From assembly GCA_033344775.1 (NCBI GenBank), contig JAWPMT010000005.1, positions 913,501 to 977,500 on the forward strand: a stretch of DNA of 64,000 bases, written 5' to 3'. The notes beneath the pieces are model-generated. The model did no database searches. It worked only from the letters and a program-made list of their open reading frames with translations, and was not told where the DNA came from. The translations under genes were made by a program, and so were the position numbers. The stretch comes from Cytophagales bacterium (GTDB lineage: Bacteria; Bacteroidota; Bacteroidia; Cytophagales; Cyclobacteriaceae). Shown here one piece after another: positions 55,222 through 63,143 of the stretch (its first letter is position 1; the number at the start of each line of letters is the position of its first letter).

Positions 55222-56700
55222 TTATTTTGTTCCTAATTCAATAAGTTTTGCTTTCGAATACGCTTGTTCAGGGTTGAGCTCAACGGCTTTCTGATACCAT
55301 TCGAAAGCATTCTCTTTGTCACCTAAAGAAAGATAAGCTTCTCCTACACTTTCGTTCCAAGTGGCATTGTCTGGTTCAATCTCGACTGCAAATTGAAATA
55401 TGTCCAAGGCTGCTTTCTTATGTCCACGCCAAAGTAGATCATAACCGAGTTCGTCCAAAAACTTTGGTTCGCACCAATAGATGCTGTCTTTCTTTGCTGC
55501 TTCAAAATAGATCTCTTTGCATTTTTCTATTCCTTCTGTTAGGATATAATCCTTCAATTTATATCCAATCGAGACCTTCCATTCCTTTTCTACTTCACCT
55601 AAAACGAGCTGCTGCATCCAAACCTTGGACGCATCACCACTCCAATAAAAATCATTATTCGCCATCATAACAAAGCCTAAATTCTTCTCAGGAACAAACG
55701 CAAAAAAGGAAAGATAACCGTCATCGCCACCACTGTGGTTAATAACTTTGTATTCGCCAACTTCTTGAATTCCCCATCCCAAAGCTCTTTTTATCCCCCA
55801 TTCCGTTACAACTTGAGATGAGGTTAAGAGATCGTACGAATCTTCTGAGTAAATTCTTTTGCCGTCAATTTCTCCTCTGTTCAGATTGACTCTAGCCCAC
55901 CTAAGCATATCTTCCACATTTGATTGCAAGGTTGAACTTGGCGAGTGTCTCCTGTTATAAGGATAGTGATAGCCTGTGGCAATTTGTAGAGAATCATCAA
56001 GTATATGAGGAGTGGTAGCTAAATCCTCCGGTACTTCAGGTGTATAAAAAGTACTACTGGTCATTCCCGCAGGTTCAAAAATGAACTTCTTCATGTAATC
56101 CTCAAATGTCATCCCAGACAATGATGAGATCACATTGGCTAACAAGTCATAAGCTGCATTGCTGTAATTGTATTCTGTTCCAGGTTCAAAATCTAAAATA
56201 GCCTCAGAAAAGCTAGAGGCATATCTTTTAGCGGCATCTTCATCGTATTGTGGTTGGCTCCATTCATAATCGTCTACATCAGGAATACCTGAAGTGTGCG
56301 TTAAGATGTGTTTGATCGTTATCTCTTGATACCTGGTATCTGCCATTTTGAAATATGGGATATATTCAATCAGTTTATCATTGAGATCCAATTTTCTTTG
56401 CTCCAATAGTTGAATAATAGCAGTTGCAGTAAATGGCTTTGAGACAGAAGCCATATGGAAAATAGATTTGGTTGTGATCAAATCCTCTGTCTTGATTGAT
56501 TTCACGCCTATACCTTTAGCATAAACAACGCTATCATTTCTTAGGATCCCTATTGCAAGGCCGGGAATGTTCCATGATTCTTTTTGAACGCGTAGTAAAG
56601 AATCAAAGGTCACTTCAACCTCACTTCTCAGGTTTTGAGAATTTTGACATCCAGAAAAGACAATTGTTAATATTAAGAGAGACAAAAAGTGAATTCTCAT
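55222..56700 (-). CDS. Serine hydrolase (class-C beta-lactamase/PBP-like) with TPR tail, cassette gene
   Basis: This 492-residue lipoprotein (lipobox FSGC, Cys18) has SVSK (Ser85, Lys88), YSN (179-181) and HSGGDDGY near the end of the catalytic domain, the triad of penicillin-recognising hydrolases. A C-terminal ~100 residues carry TPR-like helices (YLSLGDKENAFEWYQKAVELNPEQA). Such proteins are often D-aminopeptidase- or esterase-like and not true beta-lactamases. The start lies 26 bp after the GTT box of attC-like site 2, and the stop is 22 bp before the AAC box of site 1. Confidence 0.85.
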   Translation of the reverse strand: MRIHFLSLLILTIVFSGCQNSQNLRSEVEVTFDSLLRVQKESWNIPGLAIGILRNDSVVYAKGIGVKSIKTEDLITTKSIFHMASVSKPFTATAIIQLLEQRKLDLNDKLIEYIPYFKMADTRYQEITIKHILTHTSGIPDVDDYEWSQPQYDEDAAKRYASSFSEAILDFEPGTEYNYSNAAYDLLANVISSLSGMTFEDYMKKFIFEPAGMTSSTFYTPEVPEDLATTPHILDDSLQIATGYHYPYNRRHSPSSTLQSNVEDMLRWARVNLNRGEIDGKRIYSEDSYDLLTSSQVVTEWGIKRALGWGIQEVGEYKVINHSGGDDGYLSFFAFVPEKNLGFVMMANNDFYWSGDASKVWMQQLVLGEVEKEWKVSIGYKLKDYILTEGIEKCKEIYFEAAKKDSIYWCEPKFLDELGYDLLWRGHKKAALDIFQFAVEIEPDNATWNESVGEAYLSLGDKENAFEWYQKAVELNPEQAYSKAKLIELGTK

Positions 56701-56726
56701 GAGTTTAATTAAAGCGAATCAATGAG

Positions 56727-56843
56727 ATATAACGTCCAGCTAAGCACAGTCGGCTTAGCCCTTCAAATTTCTTCTAAGCTATCGCATTGTACAGTCCTTT
56801 GCAAACAATCATGTAAGCCGATTGGGCTTAGCACCTGTTCTAT
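56727..56843 (-). repeat. attC-like site 2, 117 bp
   Basis: In coding direction it opens ATAGAAC and closes CGTTATAT. Stem arms GCTAAGCCCAATCGGCTTA and GCTAAGCACAGTCGGCTTA differ at two bases, with unpaired spacers AGGT and GTCCA. The arms are almost identical to those of site 7. The rest of the 346-bp gap between the serine hydrolase and the zinc-ribbon protein holds a doubtful 45-aa ORF. Confidence 0.75.
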
Positions 56844-56977
56844 GCCGTTTTGTTCGGTAGCAGTGCGCCTTCTACGACATCTAGAAAATCGAAGAAAGCT
56901 GGTAGCTGTTGCATGAAGACCTGAAATTCATCAGAAAGTTCCTGATGTTCTTTGTTCAGAAAGTAGAAGGTAAGCAT
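56840..56977 (-). CDS. Possible 45-aa cassette ORF
   Basis: MLTFYFLNKEHQELSDEF onward, 45 residues, preceded by GGAGG 10 bp before the ATG, which is unusual in this genome. Its TAG stop falls inside the AAC box of attC-like site 2, a common cassette arrangement. The composition is plausible but there is no family match; it could be chance. Confidence 0.35.
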   Translation of the reverse strand: MLTFYFLNKEHQELSDEFQVFMQQLPAFFDFLDVVEGALLPNKTA

Positions 56978-57046
56978 TCGTAAGTTCCTCCGAAAAGTTC
57001 GGGGAAGAAGTTGGCAGCAGGTTTGAAAATTCACCCAAAGGAGCTA

Positions 57047-57517
57047 CTAGATTTTTGATTTCTGTGCAACTTTCATTTTCGAGTTTAGTTCCTGTGATTT
57101 ATAGAATTTGTACCCTTTCACAACTTTGATAGTTCTAATTACCATATATATTGCTAGATAGGATATGGTTATCATGAGAACCCCGTGTTTGAATTCTAGT
57201 TCTTCATTTTGCGAGTACTTATGAACGAGATCTAAGGCCCCATAATAGCTTGCGATTAAGAATAGAGCTCCGAAAATCAACCCTGTATAAATTTCTGATT
57301 TTTTGTACTTTTCTGCATCGCCCTTCCGATCAACATCAAAAATGAAGTTACATTCCTCACATGTATATAGTCCTTTCTTTTTGGTATGGGCAACTAAAGA
57401 ACAGTTTGGACATTCAGTTTTTTCACTTTTCCTCTGAAACGAATCAAAACTATCAGCAAATCTCACCAAGAATACCAGTCCAACTAGAACTGCAATCCAA
57501 ATAAGTAGTAGAGTCAT
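57047..57517 (-). CDS. Zinc-ribbon membrane protein, cassette gene
   Basis: These 156 residues have an N-terminal membrane helix (LLLIWIAVLVGLVFLV), a CPNC ... CEEC zinc-ribbon (~36-57), and two further helices. I recognise no family. The ATG lies 25 bp after the GTT box of attC-like site 3, typical of cassette leaders. Confidence 0.65.
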   Translation of the reverse strand: MTLLLIWIAVLVGLVFLVRFADSFDSFQRKSEKTECPNCSLVAHTKKKGLYTCEECNFIFDVDRKGDAEKYKKSEIYTGLIFGALFLIASYYGALDLVHKYSQNEELEFKHGVLMITISYLAIYMVIRTIKVVKGYKFYKSQELNSKMKVAQKSKI

Positions 57518-57535
57518 TTTGTGGTTATTTATGGC

Positions 57536-57766
57536 ATAGAACGTCCATGTATGAGGCGTGTGCTCTCACTTTGTGGATAGCACTAAAATAGTGAAGTCTG
57601 CCGGTGCTTCCAAAGTTTGTAGAAAGCAGTGCGTTCTGAAAGTAAAAAATCCCGCGAATTGAGGTATCCAAACAGCACTACACTTTTTCGGCGGCAGACT
57701 CACGGTCAAGTCCTGATGCTGTTTGTAGAAAGCACGCAAGCACATGCCTGATACATATTGTTGTGT
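57536..57766 (-). repeat. attC-like site 3, 231 bp
   Basis: It opens ACACAAC and closes CGTTCTAT. Stem arms GTATCAGGCATGTGCT and GTATGAGGCGTGTGCT, with spacers AATAT and GTCCAT. It is twice as long as the ~117-bp class, with further inverted repeats inside. The WapI-like gene stop lies 5 bp before the AAC box. Confidence 0.7.
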
Positions 57767-57771
57767 GGCGT

Positions 57772-58221
57772 CTATTTTCGCATCGGGTATTTCTTAAGTT
57801 GAGAAGTTAGGTCGTTGGCGAGTTGCTTTAAATTTTTCTTGTTCACCTCGAAAACAACGAAATACTCGTCCTCTTCATTAGCTGATCTTTGGCGAGATTC
57901 CAGTTGAAATTCAAGTTTGATTTGTTTGACTGGATCAGTTGGATAGTTCAAGAGTTCGAATGAAAGATTTGGCTCTATAAATTCTAAGTGCCTGTACTCT
58001 GGTTCTCCGTTGTTTGAAAGCGTAAGAAACCAGTTTATGAGTTCTTCTACTTCCCATGTCAGCAAACTAGGGTCAGTGGTTTGCCATTTCCCGAGTTCAC
58101 TATCTACGTCCAGATAAATGTTCAGCCAGTTGCCATCATAGTCCCTATCTGGAGTTTGGGGAAATTGATAGTTAGTTATTCGTAGTTCAACAGTCTGACT
58201 ATTTATTCCGAGAATCTTCAC
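57772..58221 (-). CDS. WapI-immunity-like protein, cassette gene
   Basis: This 149-residue acidic protein begins with GTG at 58221, overlapping the stop of a 48-aa upstream ORF (GTGA). The pattern VELRITNYQFPQTPDRDYDGNWLNIYLDVDS, with LGKWQTTDPSLLTWEVEELINWFLTLS and FIEPNLSFEL, resembles the WapI-type toxin immunity family. No toxin is nearby, so an orphan immunity protein acquired as a cassette is a reasonable reading. Family match is from pattern recall only. Confidence 0.55.
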   Translation of the reverse strand: MKILGINSQTVELRITNYQFPQTPDRDYDGNWLNIYLDVDSELGKWQTTDPSLLTWEVEELINWFLTLSNNGEPEYRHLEFIEPNLSFELLNYPTDPVKQIKLEFQLESRQRSANEEDEYFVVFEVNKKNLKQLANDLTSQLKKYPMRK

Positions 58222-58364
58222 TTATTGTCGGTCTGAATTTCTTTGTTGATTTCTGTTTTCTCAGCTTGTCGTTCTGATTTCCAGAAGATTCGTTTATAGT
58301 CTTTGCGAAGGTGCTTAGCCCACTCCGTTACTGCCGTCAATTGTCCTTTCTTTTTTGTTGCCAT
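58218..58364 (-). CDS. 48-aa basic cassette ORF
   Basis: This 48-residue, strongly basic ORF (MATKKKGQLTAVTEWAKHL, then a charged helix) has its ATG 20 bp after the GTT box of attC-like site 4. Its TGA overlaps the GTG start of the WapI-like gene, so the two look translationally coupled. There is no family match; the length, coupling and position make it credible. Confidence 0.5.
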   Translation of the reverse strand: MATKKKGQLTAVTEWAKHLRKDYKRIFWKSERQAEKTEINKEIQTDNK

Positions 58365-58383
58365 CTTTTCGGGGAGCTATGCC

Positions 58384-58618
58384 ACACAACGCTCAGGTAA
58401 TATGCTGTGTGGCCCGAGCTTTTTAAATTCCGATAAAAGTAGCGATTCTGGCTCAGGCTCACAACGGTTCAGATACAGCACGTTCCACAAGCATTTTTCC
58501 GAGTGGCAGTAAGAAAAGTAGAAAGCACTGGGCATTCCAGAAGCCAGAAATCGCGGTTCAGTTGTGCTGAAGCTGGCAGATGGACAGCAGCCACATGCAT
58601 TTTTACCGACTGTTAGTT
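58384..58618 (-). repeat. attC-like site 4, 235 bp
   Basis: It opens AACTAAC and closes CGTTGTGT. Stem arms GTAAAAATGCATGTGGC and GTAATATGCTGTGTGGC pair imperfectly, with spacers AGTCG and GCTCAG. The TAA stop of the next gene lies inside the opening box. Confidence 0.65.
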
Positions 58619-59215
58619 GCTTTTGAATTGTTCGTTTAGTTCGGTTGTTAAGAGTTGAAGTTGGTTTTTACTTATTCCTTTAGTTTGGGAGATTTTCCAG
58701 AGTCCGTGTTCCTCAATGCTGGCATACCATGTCTCAACTTGTTCACCAGTAATCCTATAGGTCATTAGACTTCCTTGTCTGTTCGTAACCGAGTTGGTTG
58801 AAATCCAAAAGCAAATCCCGTTATCTGATCTCTCCCTTACTTGATTTTTAAGGTTGTCGGTTGAGCGTTGATAAACGTGAACTGGTTCAATGAATTTGGA
58901 ATTGTGTTGTCCGTCTGGCTTATAGAAGGTCTCCGACAAAACTCTGTTCGGGTTAAAAGGCGGGACGGTTATTTCGTTCCTCCAGAAAGTTTTAAGGACA
59001 AAAGGAATTCCTGGTTCAGTTATCAAATCGTACTTCTGCGGTCCTTGCCCAGAATAGTTCAGCCATTTGTGATCAAACCAGTTCTTGATCCTTATCACAG
59101 CAACTTCGTCTGGGTTATGCAGTTCCAAAAGTTTAAAAGTTAGATGATCAATGATCTCTTTAAATCCCTCTGCATCATCCTTGAAGTATTTGATTTTTAG
59201 TGGTTTCCAATCCAT
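58613..59215 (-). CDS. Hypothetical cassette protein, 200 aa
   Basis: A soluble, acidic protein with alternating strands and helices (VAVIRIKNWFDHKWLNYSG, VETWYASIEEHGLWKIS). No family is recognised. The start lies 50 bp after the GTT box of attC-like site 5, and its stop is inside the AAC box of site 4. Confidence 0.6.
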   Translation of the reverse strand: MDWKPLKIKYFKDDAEGFKEIIDHLTFKLLELHNPDEVAVIRIKNWFDHKWLNYSGQGPQKYDLITEPGIPFVLKTFWRNEITVPPFNPNRVLSETFYKPDGQHNSKFIEPVHVYQRSTDNLKNQVRERSDNGICFWISTNSVTNRQGSLMTYRITGEQVETWYASIEEHGLWKISQTKGISKNQLQLLTTELNEQFKSN

Positions 59216-59258
59216 GCTGATTCTAAGTTCGCTCGATCTGCGCTATGAACGAAATTGC

Positions 59259-59374
59259 AACTAACGACTAACTAAGCTCTGTCGGCTCAGTCTTTCAAGT
59301 ATCTAAAAAGTATCTGTTCCAAATGCCCTTTGCAAATAACTAGGTAAGCTGATGGAGCTTAGTATTTGTTAGGT
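59259..59374 (-). repeat. attC-like site 5, 116 bp
   Basis: It opens ACCTAAC and closes CGTTAGTT, the best match to the RYYYAAC box. Stem CTAAGCTCCATCAGC and CTAAGCTCTGTCGGC, spacers AAATA and GACTAA. The central region is clearly related to site 7 (TAGTT.TTTGCAA.GGGCATTTG). Confidence 0.75.
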
Positions 59375-59378
59375 TTAG

Positions 59379-60458
59379 TTACTTCTTTCCCATAAGGTTG
59401 AGCATTCCTGGTTTAACATCTCTCCACGAATCCATCCAGCCAGGTTTTGTCGAAAGATGGACAAGAGAAGAGCTAAAGAAATTTTCCAATTCAGTGTCCT
59501 TAGGTTTTGGCTTTATCCAAAGGTGTTTTATCACATTATTTGATGTTCCTGTGAAAATTTCTAATTGACTATTTATGTTCTCCGTGCTCCAACTGAGCCA
59601 GCGTCTGATGTTAGGATCAGACATTGAGAGACCAAGAAAGACCATTCTATTGTTCGTCGATTTATAGGAAAACACATTTTGAGCCCATCCACTCATTATC
59701 CCTGCAGCTTTTGAATAGGAGCTTTCCGCAAATATTAAGTTATCCCTTGAGTCCCTTTTCTTCCTCTTTCTTGGAATTTCGGGGTAAATCGTACCATGTA
59801 AATGCAATATTGGTATTTTCTTATCCCCTGTTTTAAAAGGTCGAGTTATTCTAACATAATCCTCTGTTGGATAGTCATAAATCCCTGTGTGATTGTACCT
59901 CCTTCTTACTCCAAAAACTACCAGCAATGAATGTAGAATGGGATCGGCATTGAAAGTAATAATGGAGTCTGGTTTCGATAGCTTTTCTTCTTCATCCAAC
60001 AACACATCTTTAAGCTGCATCACAGTTGAACCGCTGAAATTGTTTTCAAAGAATTCTGCTAGTCCAAGAAGCTCGTCTTTATTTAGCCAATGAGGATTAT
60101 GAATCATTACCCCTATTGCCTCTCCCAGTCCAAAGGATTCTGCTAAGCGAATTAAATCTCCATAAAGGTATCTTTCCAAGATAAGATTGAATTCATCAAT
60201 AGTTTTGCTTTTTTGAATTAACCTGTTTAATCCTGCTTGTAACCAGCTATCCAGGCTAAAACCCACTTCCTCACTTTTCACTTTAAAGTCGTCATGATTC
60301 CAAGATGTACCAAATATTTCATTGGTTACATTTTTTGTCAGTTCAAGCCAGTCTGGTAATATTCCTTTACAAATCCCTGCGCCTAAACACAGTGACCAGG
60401 GATTATTATTAAGATAATTGAATGCCTGCTTCGATTTGATGTCTATGCTTTCGTTCAT
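59379..60458 (-). CDS. SIR2-like domain protein, cassette gene
   Basis: This 359-residue protein keeps the SIR2-type NAD-binding landmarks: LCLGAG (GAG at 26-28), ITFNAD (168-172), LHLHGT (His221-Gly222), and FLGLSMSDPN (~275-283). Proteins of this SIR2_2-like type are known in anti-phage systems, where they deplete NAD. No partner gene (helicase, Argonaute, HerA) is adjacent, so this would be a single-protein module. The ATG lies 17 bp into the cassette, and the stop is 4 bp before the AAC box of site 5. Defence is inferred. Confidence 0.75.
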   Translation of the reverse strand: MNESIDIKSKQAFNYLNNNPWSLCLGAGICKGILPDWLELTKNVTNEIFGTSWNHDDFKVKSEEVGFSLDSWLQAGLNRLIQKSKTIDEFNLILERYLYGDLIRLAESFGLGEAIGVMIHNPHWLNKDELLGLAEFFENNFSGSTVMQLKDVLLDEEEKLSKPDSIITFNADPILHSLLVVFGVRRRYNHTGIYDYPTEDYVRITRPFKTGDKKIPILHLHGTIYPEIPRKRKKRDSRDNLIFAESSYSKAAGIMSGWAQNVFSYKSTNNRMVFLGLSMSDPNIRRWLSWSTENINSQLEIFTGTSNNVIKHLWIKPKPKDTELENFFSSSLVHLSTKPGWMDSWRDVKPGMLNLMGKK

Positions 60459-60468
60459 GGCAATTTAA

Positions 60469-60520
60469 ACCTAACGTTGAATGTAAAATGCGTTTTAATG
60501 CATTTTACATAGTGTTGTAC
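60469..60520 (-). repeat. attC-like site 6, 52 bp
   Basis: The shortest site. It opens TGTACAAC and closes CGTTAGGT. The stem ATGTAAAATGC and its inverted copy pair perfectly around an 8-nt loop, with spacers ACT and GTTGA. Confidence 0.75.
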
Positions 60521-60527
60521 ACTGTTT

Positions 60528-61097
60528 TTAATTTAAATAATCTTCAATTTTCTTCATTTCAATCACGATTTCATCAGATTCAGGAAGACATTGTATTAGT
60601 TCAGTTGGAGCTACTCTATCCTCCATCGGTAATTTTCTGTACCATTCTAGAACTTCCTGAAACCTTTTTCTGCCAATATCCTTATTCCCTAATCTATAAT
60701 TACAGAATCCAATTTGTTCAATCAGTTTGACGTATCTCCAAATTCGAAATTCTTTTAAGTCTTCCTTATTTACTTGTTCATAATATTTTAGTGCTTGGTC
60801 AAGTTCACCTTTGTCATGGAGGCAATGAGCAACATACAGGCAAGCAAGAAAGTTGGTTGAATCGAGTTCATATGCTTTTAAGAATTTCTCCAAGGCTAAG
60901 TTCGTATGATATTCTTTGTCATCATCTGACATGTAATAAGTTAATCCCCAAATATGAAAATCATTTGTCTCTGGGCTGTCTAATTCCTTAAGAATATTAA
61001 AAATCTCGAATCGCAAGAGCTTTTTCCTTTCTGGATTATCTTCTGATGAGAAGTCTTCGTACTTTTTTATTAATATGTCTTTTTGTTCTGTGGTCAT
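60528..61097 (-). CDS. TPR-repeat protein, cassette gene
   Basis: A 189-residue helical protein with tetratricopeptide-like pairs (YHTNLALEKFLKAYELDSTNFLACLYVAHCLHDKG as separate helices, LDQALKYYEQV, GNKDIGRKRFQEVLEW). It probably mediates protein contacts. The ATG lies 9 bp into the cassette after site 7. Confidence 0.65.
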   Translation of the reverse strand: MTTEQKDILIKKYEDFSSEDNPERKKLLRFEIFNILKELDSPETNDFHIWGLTYYMSDDDKEYHTNLALEKFLKAYELDSTNFLACLYVAHCLHDKGELDQALKYYEQVNKEDLKEFRIWRYVKLIEQIGFCNYRLGNKDIGRKRFQEVLEWYRKLPMEDRVAPTELIQCLPESDEIVIEMKKIEDYLN

Positions 61098-61105
61098 TCT
61101 ATGGT

Positions 61106-61222
61106 GTACAACGTCTAGCTAAGCACAGTCGGCTTAACCTTTCAAAAATCTCAAATGTATCGGATTCAAATGCCCCTTGCAAACAACTAAAGTAAGCCGA
61201 TTGGGCTTAGCGCCTGTTGTAG
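61106..61222 (-). repeat. attC-like site 7, 117 bp
   Basis: It opens CTACAAC and closes CGTTGTAC. Stem GCTAAGCCCAATCGGCTTA and GCTAAGCACAGTCGGCTTA with spacers AGGC and GTCTA. It is nearly the twin of site 2 in the arms and related to site 5 in the centre. Confidence 0.8.
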
Positions 61223-61227
61223 CACGT

Positions 61228-61614
61228 CTATTCTACTTGCTCATTTTCCAGTTCCACAAATTTCTGTTTGTCAGTTATTTTGGGTTCTGCAAGTTCGTAA
61301 TGTTGATCGTCAAGTATACCGAAATCCACAATGTTCAGATATTCGTCAACAATGGCTCTCTCGATTTTTACTTTACCACCACCAGCCCAATGTCGGTCTT
61401 GGCCGTTCTTCTTCACTCCGGAAATCCAAAATTCATCTCCAGTTTCAATATCATAAAAGTTTCCTGCTGTTCCTCCGGATTTGAGCTTCTTGTATGCACG
61501 TCCGTTGAAGTAAACAGTTTGTCCTGATTTGGAAAATTCAGCCAATCCGATCCATGCTTCGCCACGATCGTTCTGATCAGTTTTATGTTCAATATACATG
61601 ATTCGACTTTGCAT
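61228..61614 (-). CDS. Hypothetical cassette protein, 128 aa
   Basis: A small soluble protein (MYIEHKTDQNDRGEAWIGL, then TVYFNGRAYKKLKSGGTAGNFY and GDEFWISGVKKNGQDRHWAGGGKV) of a type found scattered in Bacteroidota genomes as an uncharacterised protein. Either M1 or M6 could be the start. It shares an interval with the next gene upstream, 7 bp apart, with no attC between. Confidence 0.6.
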   Translation of the reverse strand: MQSRIMYIEHKTDQNDRGEAWIGLAEFSKSGQTVYFNGRAYKKLKSGGTAGNFYDIETGDEFWISGVKKNGQDRHWAGGGKVKIERAIVDEYLNIVDFGILDDQHYELAEPKITDKQKFVELENEQVE

Positions 61615-61621
61615 ATTTCGG

Positions 61622-62011
61622 TTATTTTTTTAGCCAAAGTTCTCTGAAAAAAGGAGTAACGGACCAGGTGTCCTCAATATTTTCGTTTGTCCAACAACTC
61701 CAATAGAAAATTGTGTATTGATGTAGTTCGAAATCTTTTAGTAACAGATTCTTGACCAATGGCCACTTCAGTTTAATCGATTCAATACTTCCCTGGTCTT
61801 CGAGTGCCTGAATTATCATTTCCATCAATGAAAACTTTGTGTCTTCATTTTTGATTTCATTGTCATATGCCTGAATATAATCTTCTATTCTTTCTGGTTC
61901 GGCAATTTCATATGTCCAATCTTGTGAAAGACTATCTATCGTATAGTTAAAAAGTGTTGCTAGTTCTTCCCAATTGCCGCCAAATCTATATTTAGGTTCT
62001 ACTATTTCCAT
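61622..62011 (-). CDS. Hypothetical cassette protein, 129 aa
   Basis: An acidic helical protein (YRFGGNWEELATLFNYTIDSL, FSLMEMIIQALEDQGS, YTIFYWSCWTNENIEDTWSVT). No family is recognised. It is the first gene in its interval, with the ATG 15 bp past the closing box of site 8. Confidence 0.6.
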   Translation of the reverse strand: MEIVEPKYRFGGNWEELATLFNYTIDSLSQDWTYEIAEPERIEDYIQAYDNEIKNEDTKFSLMEMIIQALEDQGSIESIKLKWPLVKNLLLKDFELHQYTIFYWSCWTNENIEDTWSVTPFFRELWLKK

Positions 62012-62025
62012 CTGGTCACCATGTG

Positions 62026-62255
62026 CTACAACATCTGGCTAAGAGGCGTCCGCACCCCTCAACAAACTCCCACCAAAATAGTGAACCTCTGGCGAACCAC
62101 AAAAGCCAAGTCGAAGTTCCGATTAGAAAGTGAAAGCTGCCGAGTAAGCCACCTGCGAAAAACCACTTTCCTCTCAAGGCCAGAGGGGCACGGTGAATGT
62201 TCTGATTACATGCCAAATTCCCAAGTAAGCGGATGCTTCTTAGCAACTGTTGTAA
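62026..62255 (-). repeat. attC-like site 8, 230 bp
   Basis: It opens TTACAAC and closes TGTTGTAG (the only site with T before GTT). Stem GCTAAGAAGCATCCGC and GCTAAGAGGCGTCCGC, spacers AGTT and ATCTG. A further inverted pair CCTCTGGC/GCCAGAGG lies inside. Confidence 0.75.
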
Positions 62256-62273
62256 GCCGTCGGCTCTAGTCTT

Positions 62274-62918
62274 TCAGCGTTTCTTTTTTAGTTTCCAACC
62301 TTTTTTCGTCTTAACGTCAGTTGTTTCAACCTCTTGAGTTCGTAAGGCCAAAATTATATTATGGAAACGTATGGGAGGATCAAAATGGATTCCGGTCAAT
62401 CTGATATTCTCGATTTCGTCTACAGTATTATCTGGAAGTGGTCCTAGGGTTTCTTTTTTCACAAGAACTCCCTTTTTGAAGGATTTCCGAATTTCAGGAG
62501 TTCCAAGCGAGTCTAAGGTCAAAATTCTATCATGGTTATCAACAAATTGCCATAAGCGACCATTTGAGTGGAATTCAGCGATTTTGCTCCATAAGTGATC
62601 ATTATCTCCTATTAAAGTTATAGAATCGGCAATTTGAAGTTTTTTGATGGAGGCTCGATCGTTTGTGTCTCCATGAAGAACAATCTTCTCAACTCCAATC
62701 AAAGACCAATTGAAGGTTTCAGTATTACTTGGCTCGTAGTAGATCTCTCCCAGATCAGTATTAATTTGAAATTGGTAGGTGGAATCTGGGTAAAGGATTA
62801 GCCATCTTGTCCATTCACCGATATCCTCAGTCTCATAGATCCCACTAATCGTACTGGCAAATTGGCCGTAAGTAAGATTTGATAATATTAAAAGAATCGC
62901 AAAGTAGAAGCTCTTCAT
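62274..62918 (-). CDS. Exported hypothetical protein, cassette gene
   Basis: A 214-residue protein with a Sec signal (MKSFYFAILLILSNLTYGQ) and a beta-rich body (GIYETEDIGEWTRWLILYPDS) ending in a basic tail (KKGWKLKKKR). The opening resembles small secreted beta-barrel/lipocalin-like proteins of Bacteroidota. The start lies 15 bp into the cassette after site 9. Confidence 0.6.
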   Translation of the reverse strand: MKSFYFAILLILSNLTYGQFASTISGIYETEDIGEWTRWLILYPDSTYQFQINTDLGEIYYEPSNTETFNWSLIGVEKIVLHGDTNDRASIKKLQIADSITLIGDNDHLWSKIAEFHSNGRLWQFVDNHDRILTLDSLGTPEIRKSFKKGVLVKKETLGPLPDNTVDEIENIRLTGIHFDPPIRFHNIILALRTQEVETTDVKTKKGWKLKKKR

Positions 62919-62933
62919 CGAAGGAGAAATACT

Positions 62934-63019
62934 GACTAACGTCAGGTTATTTCATGTTAATTATTTGAATATTTATATAATCACTCATTTTTCATTGAAT
63001 TGCTGACCTGACGTTAGCT
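62934..63019 (-). repeat. attC-like site 9, 86 bp (boundary uncertain)
   Basis: CTAACGTCAGGT and ACCTGACGTTAG form a perfect 12-bp inverted repeat at the ends; the closing box is CGTTAGTC. Unlike the others the boxes pair without an unequal spacer. The next gene's stop is 124 bp away, but another GTTAGCC at 63128-63134 lies 9 bp from it. The true site may therefore be 62934-63134. Confidence 0.5.
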
Positions 63020-63143
63020 TCTGAAATCAATTTGGAAAAACCGAAATTGCCATCTTTTAGGCCTGCGAACTTCCCAATCCCCACCAAAGTATCTTGACCA
63101 ATTAAACCTCATTCATTCATAGCATATGTTAGCCACTTAGCTT

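Noticed and set aside
56727-63019. CRISPR array
   Set aside because: The repeats are long palindromes separated by complete genes of 0.4-1.5 kb, not short repeats with uniform spacers.
55082-63019. Insertion sequences or MITEs as the source of the palindromes
   Set aside because: No transposase, no target-site duplications seen, and unequal box-adjacent spacers plus start/stop positions fit attC better.
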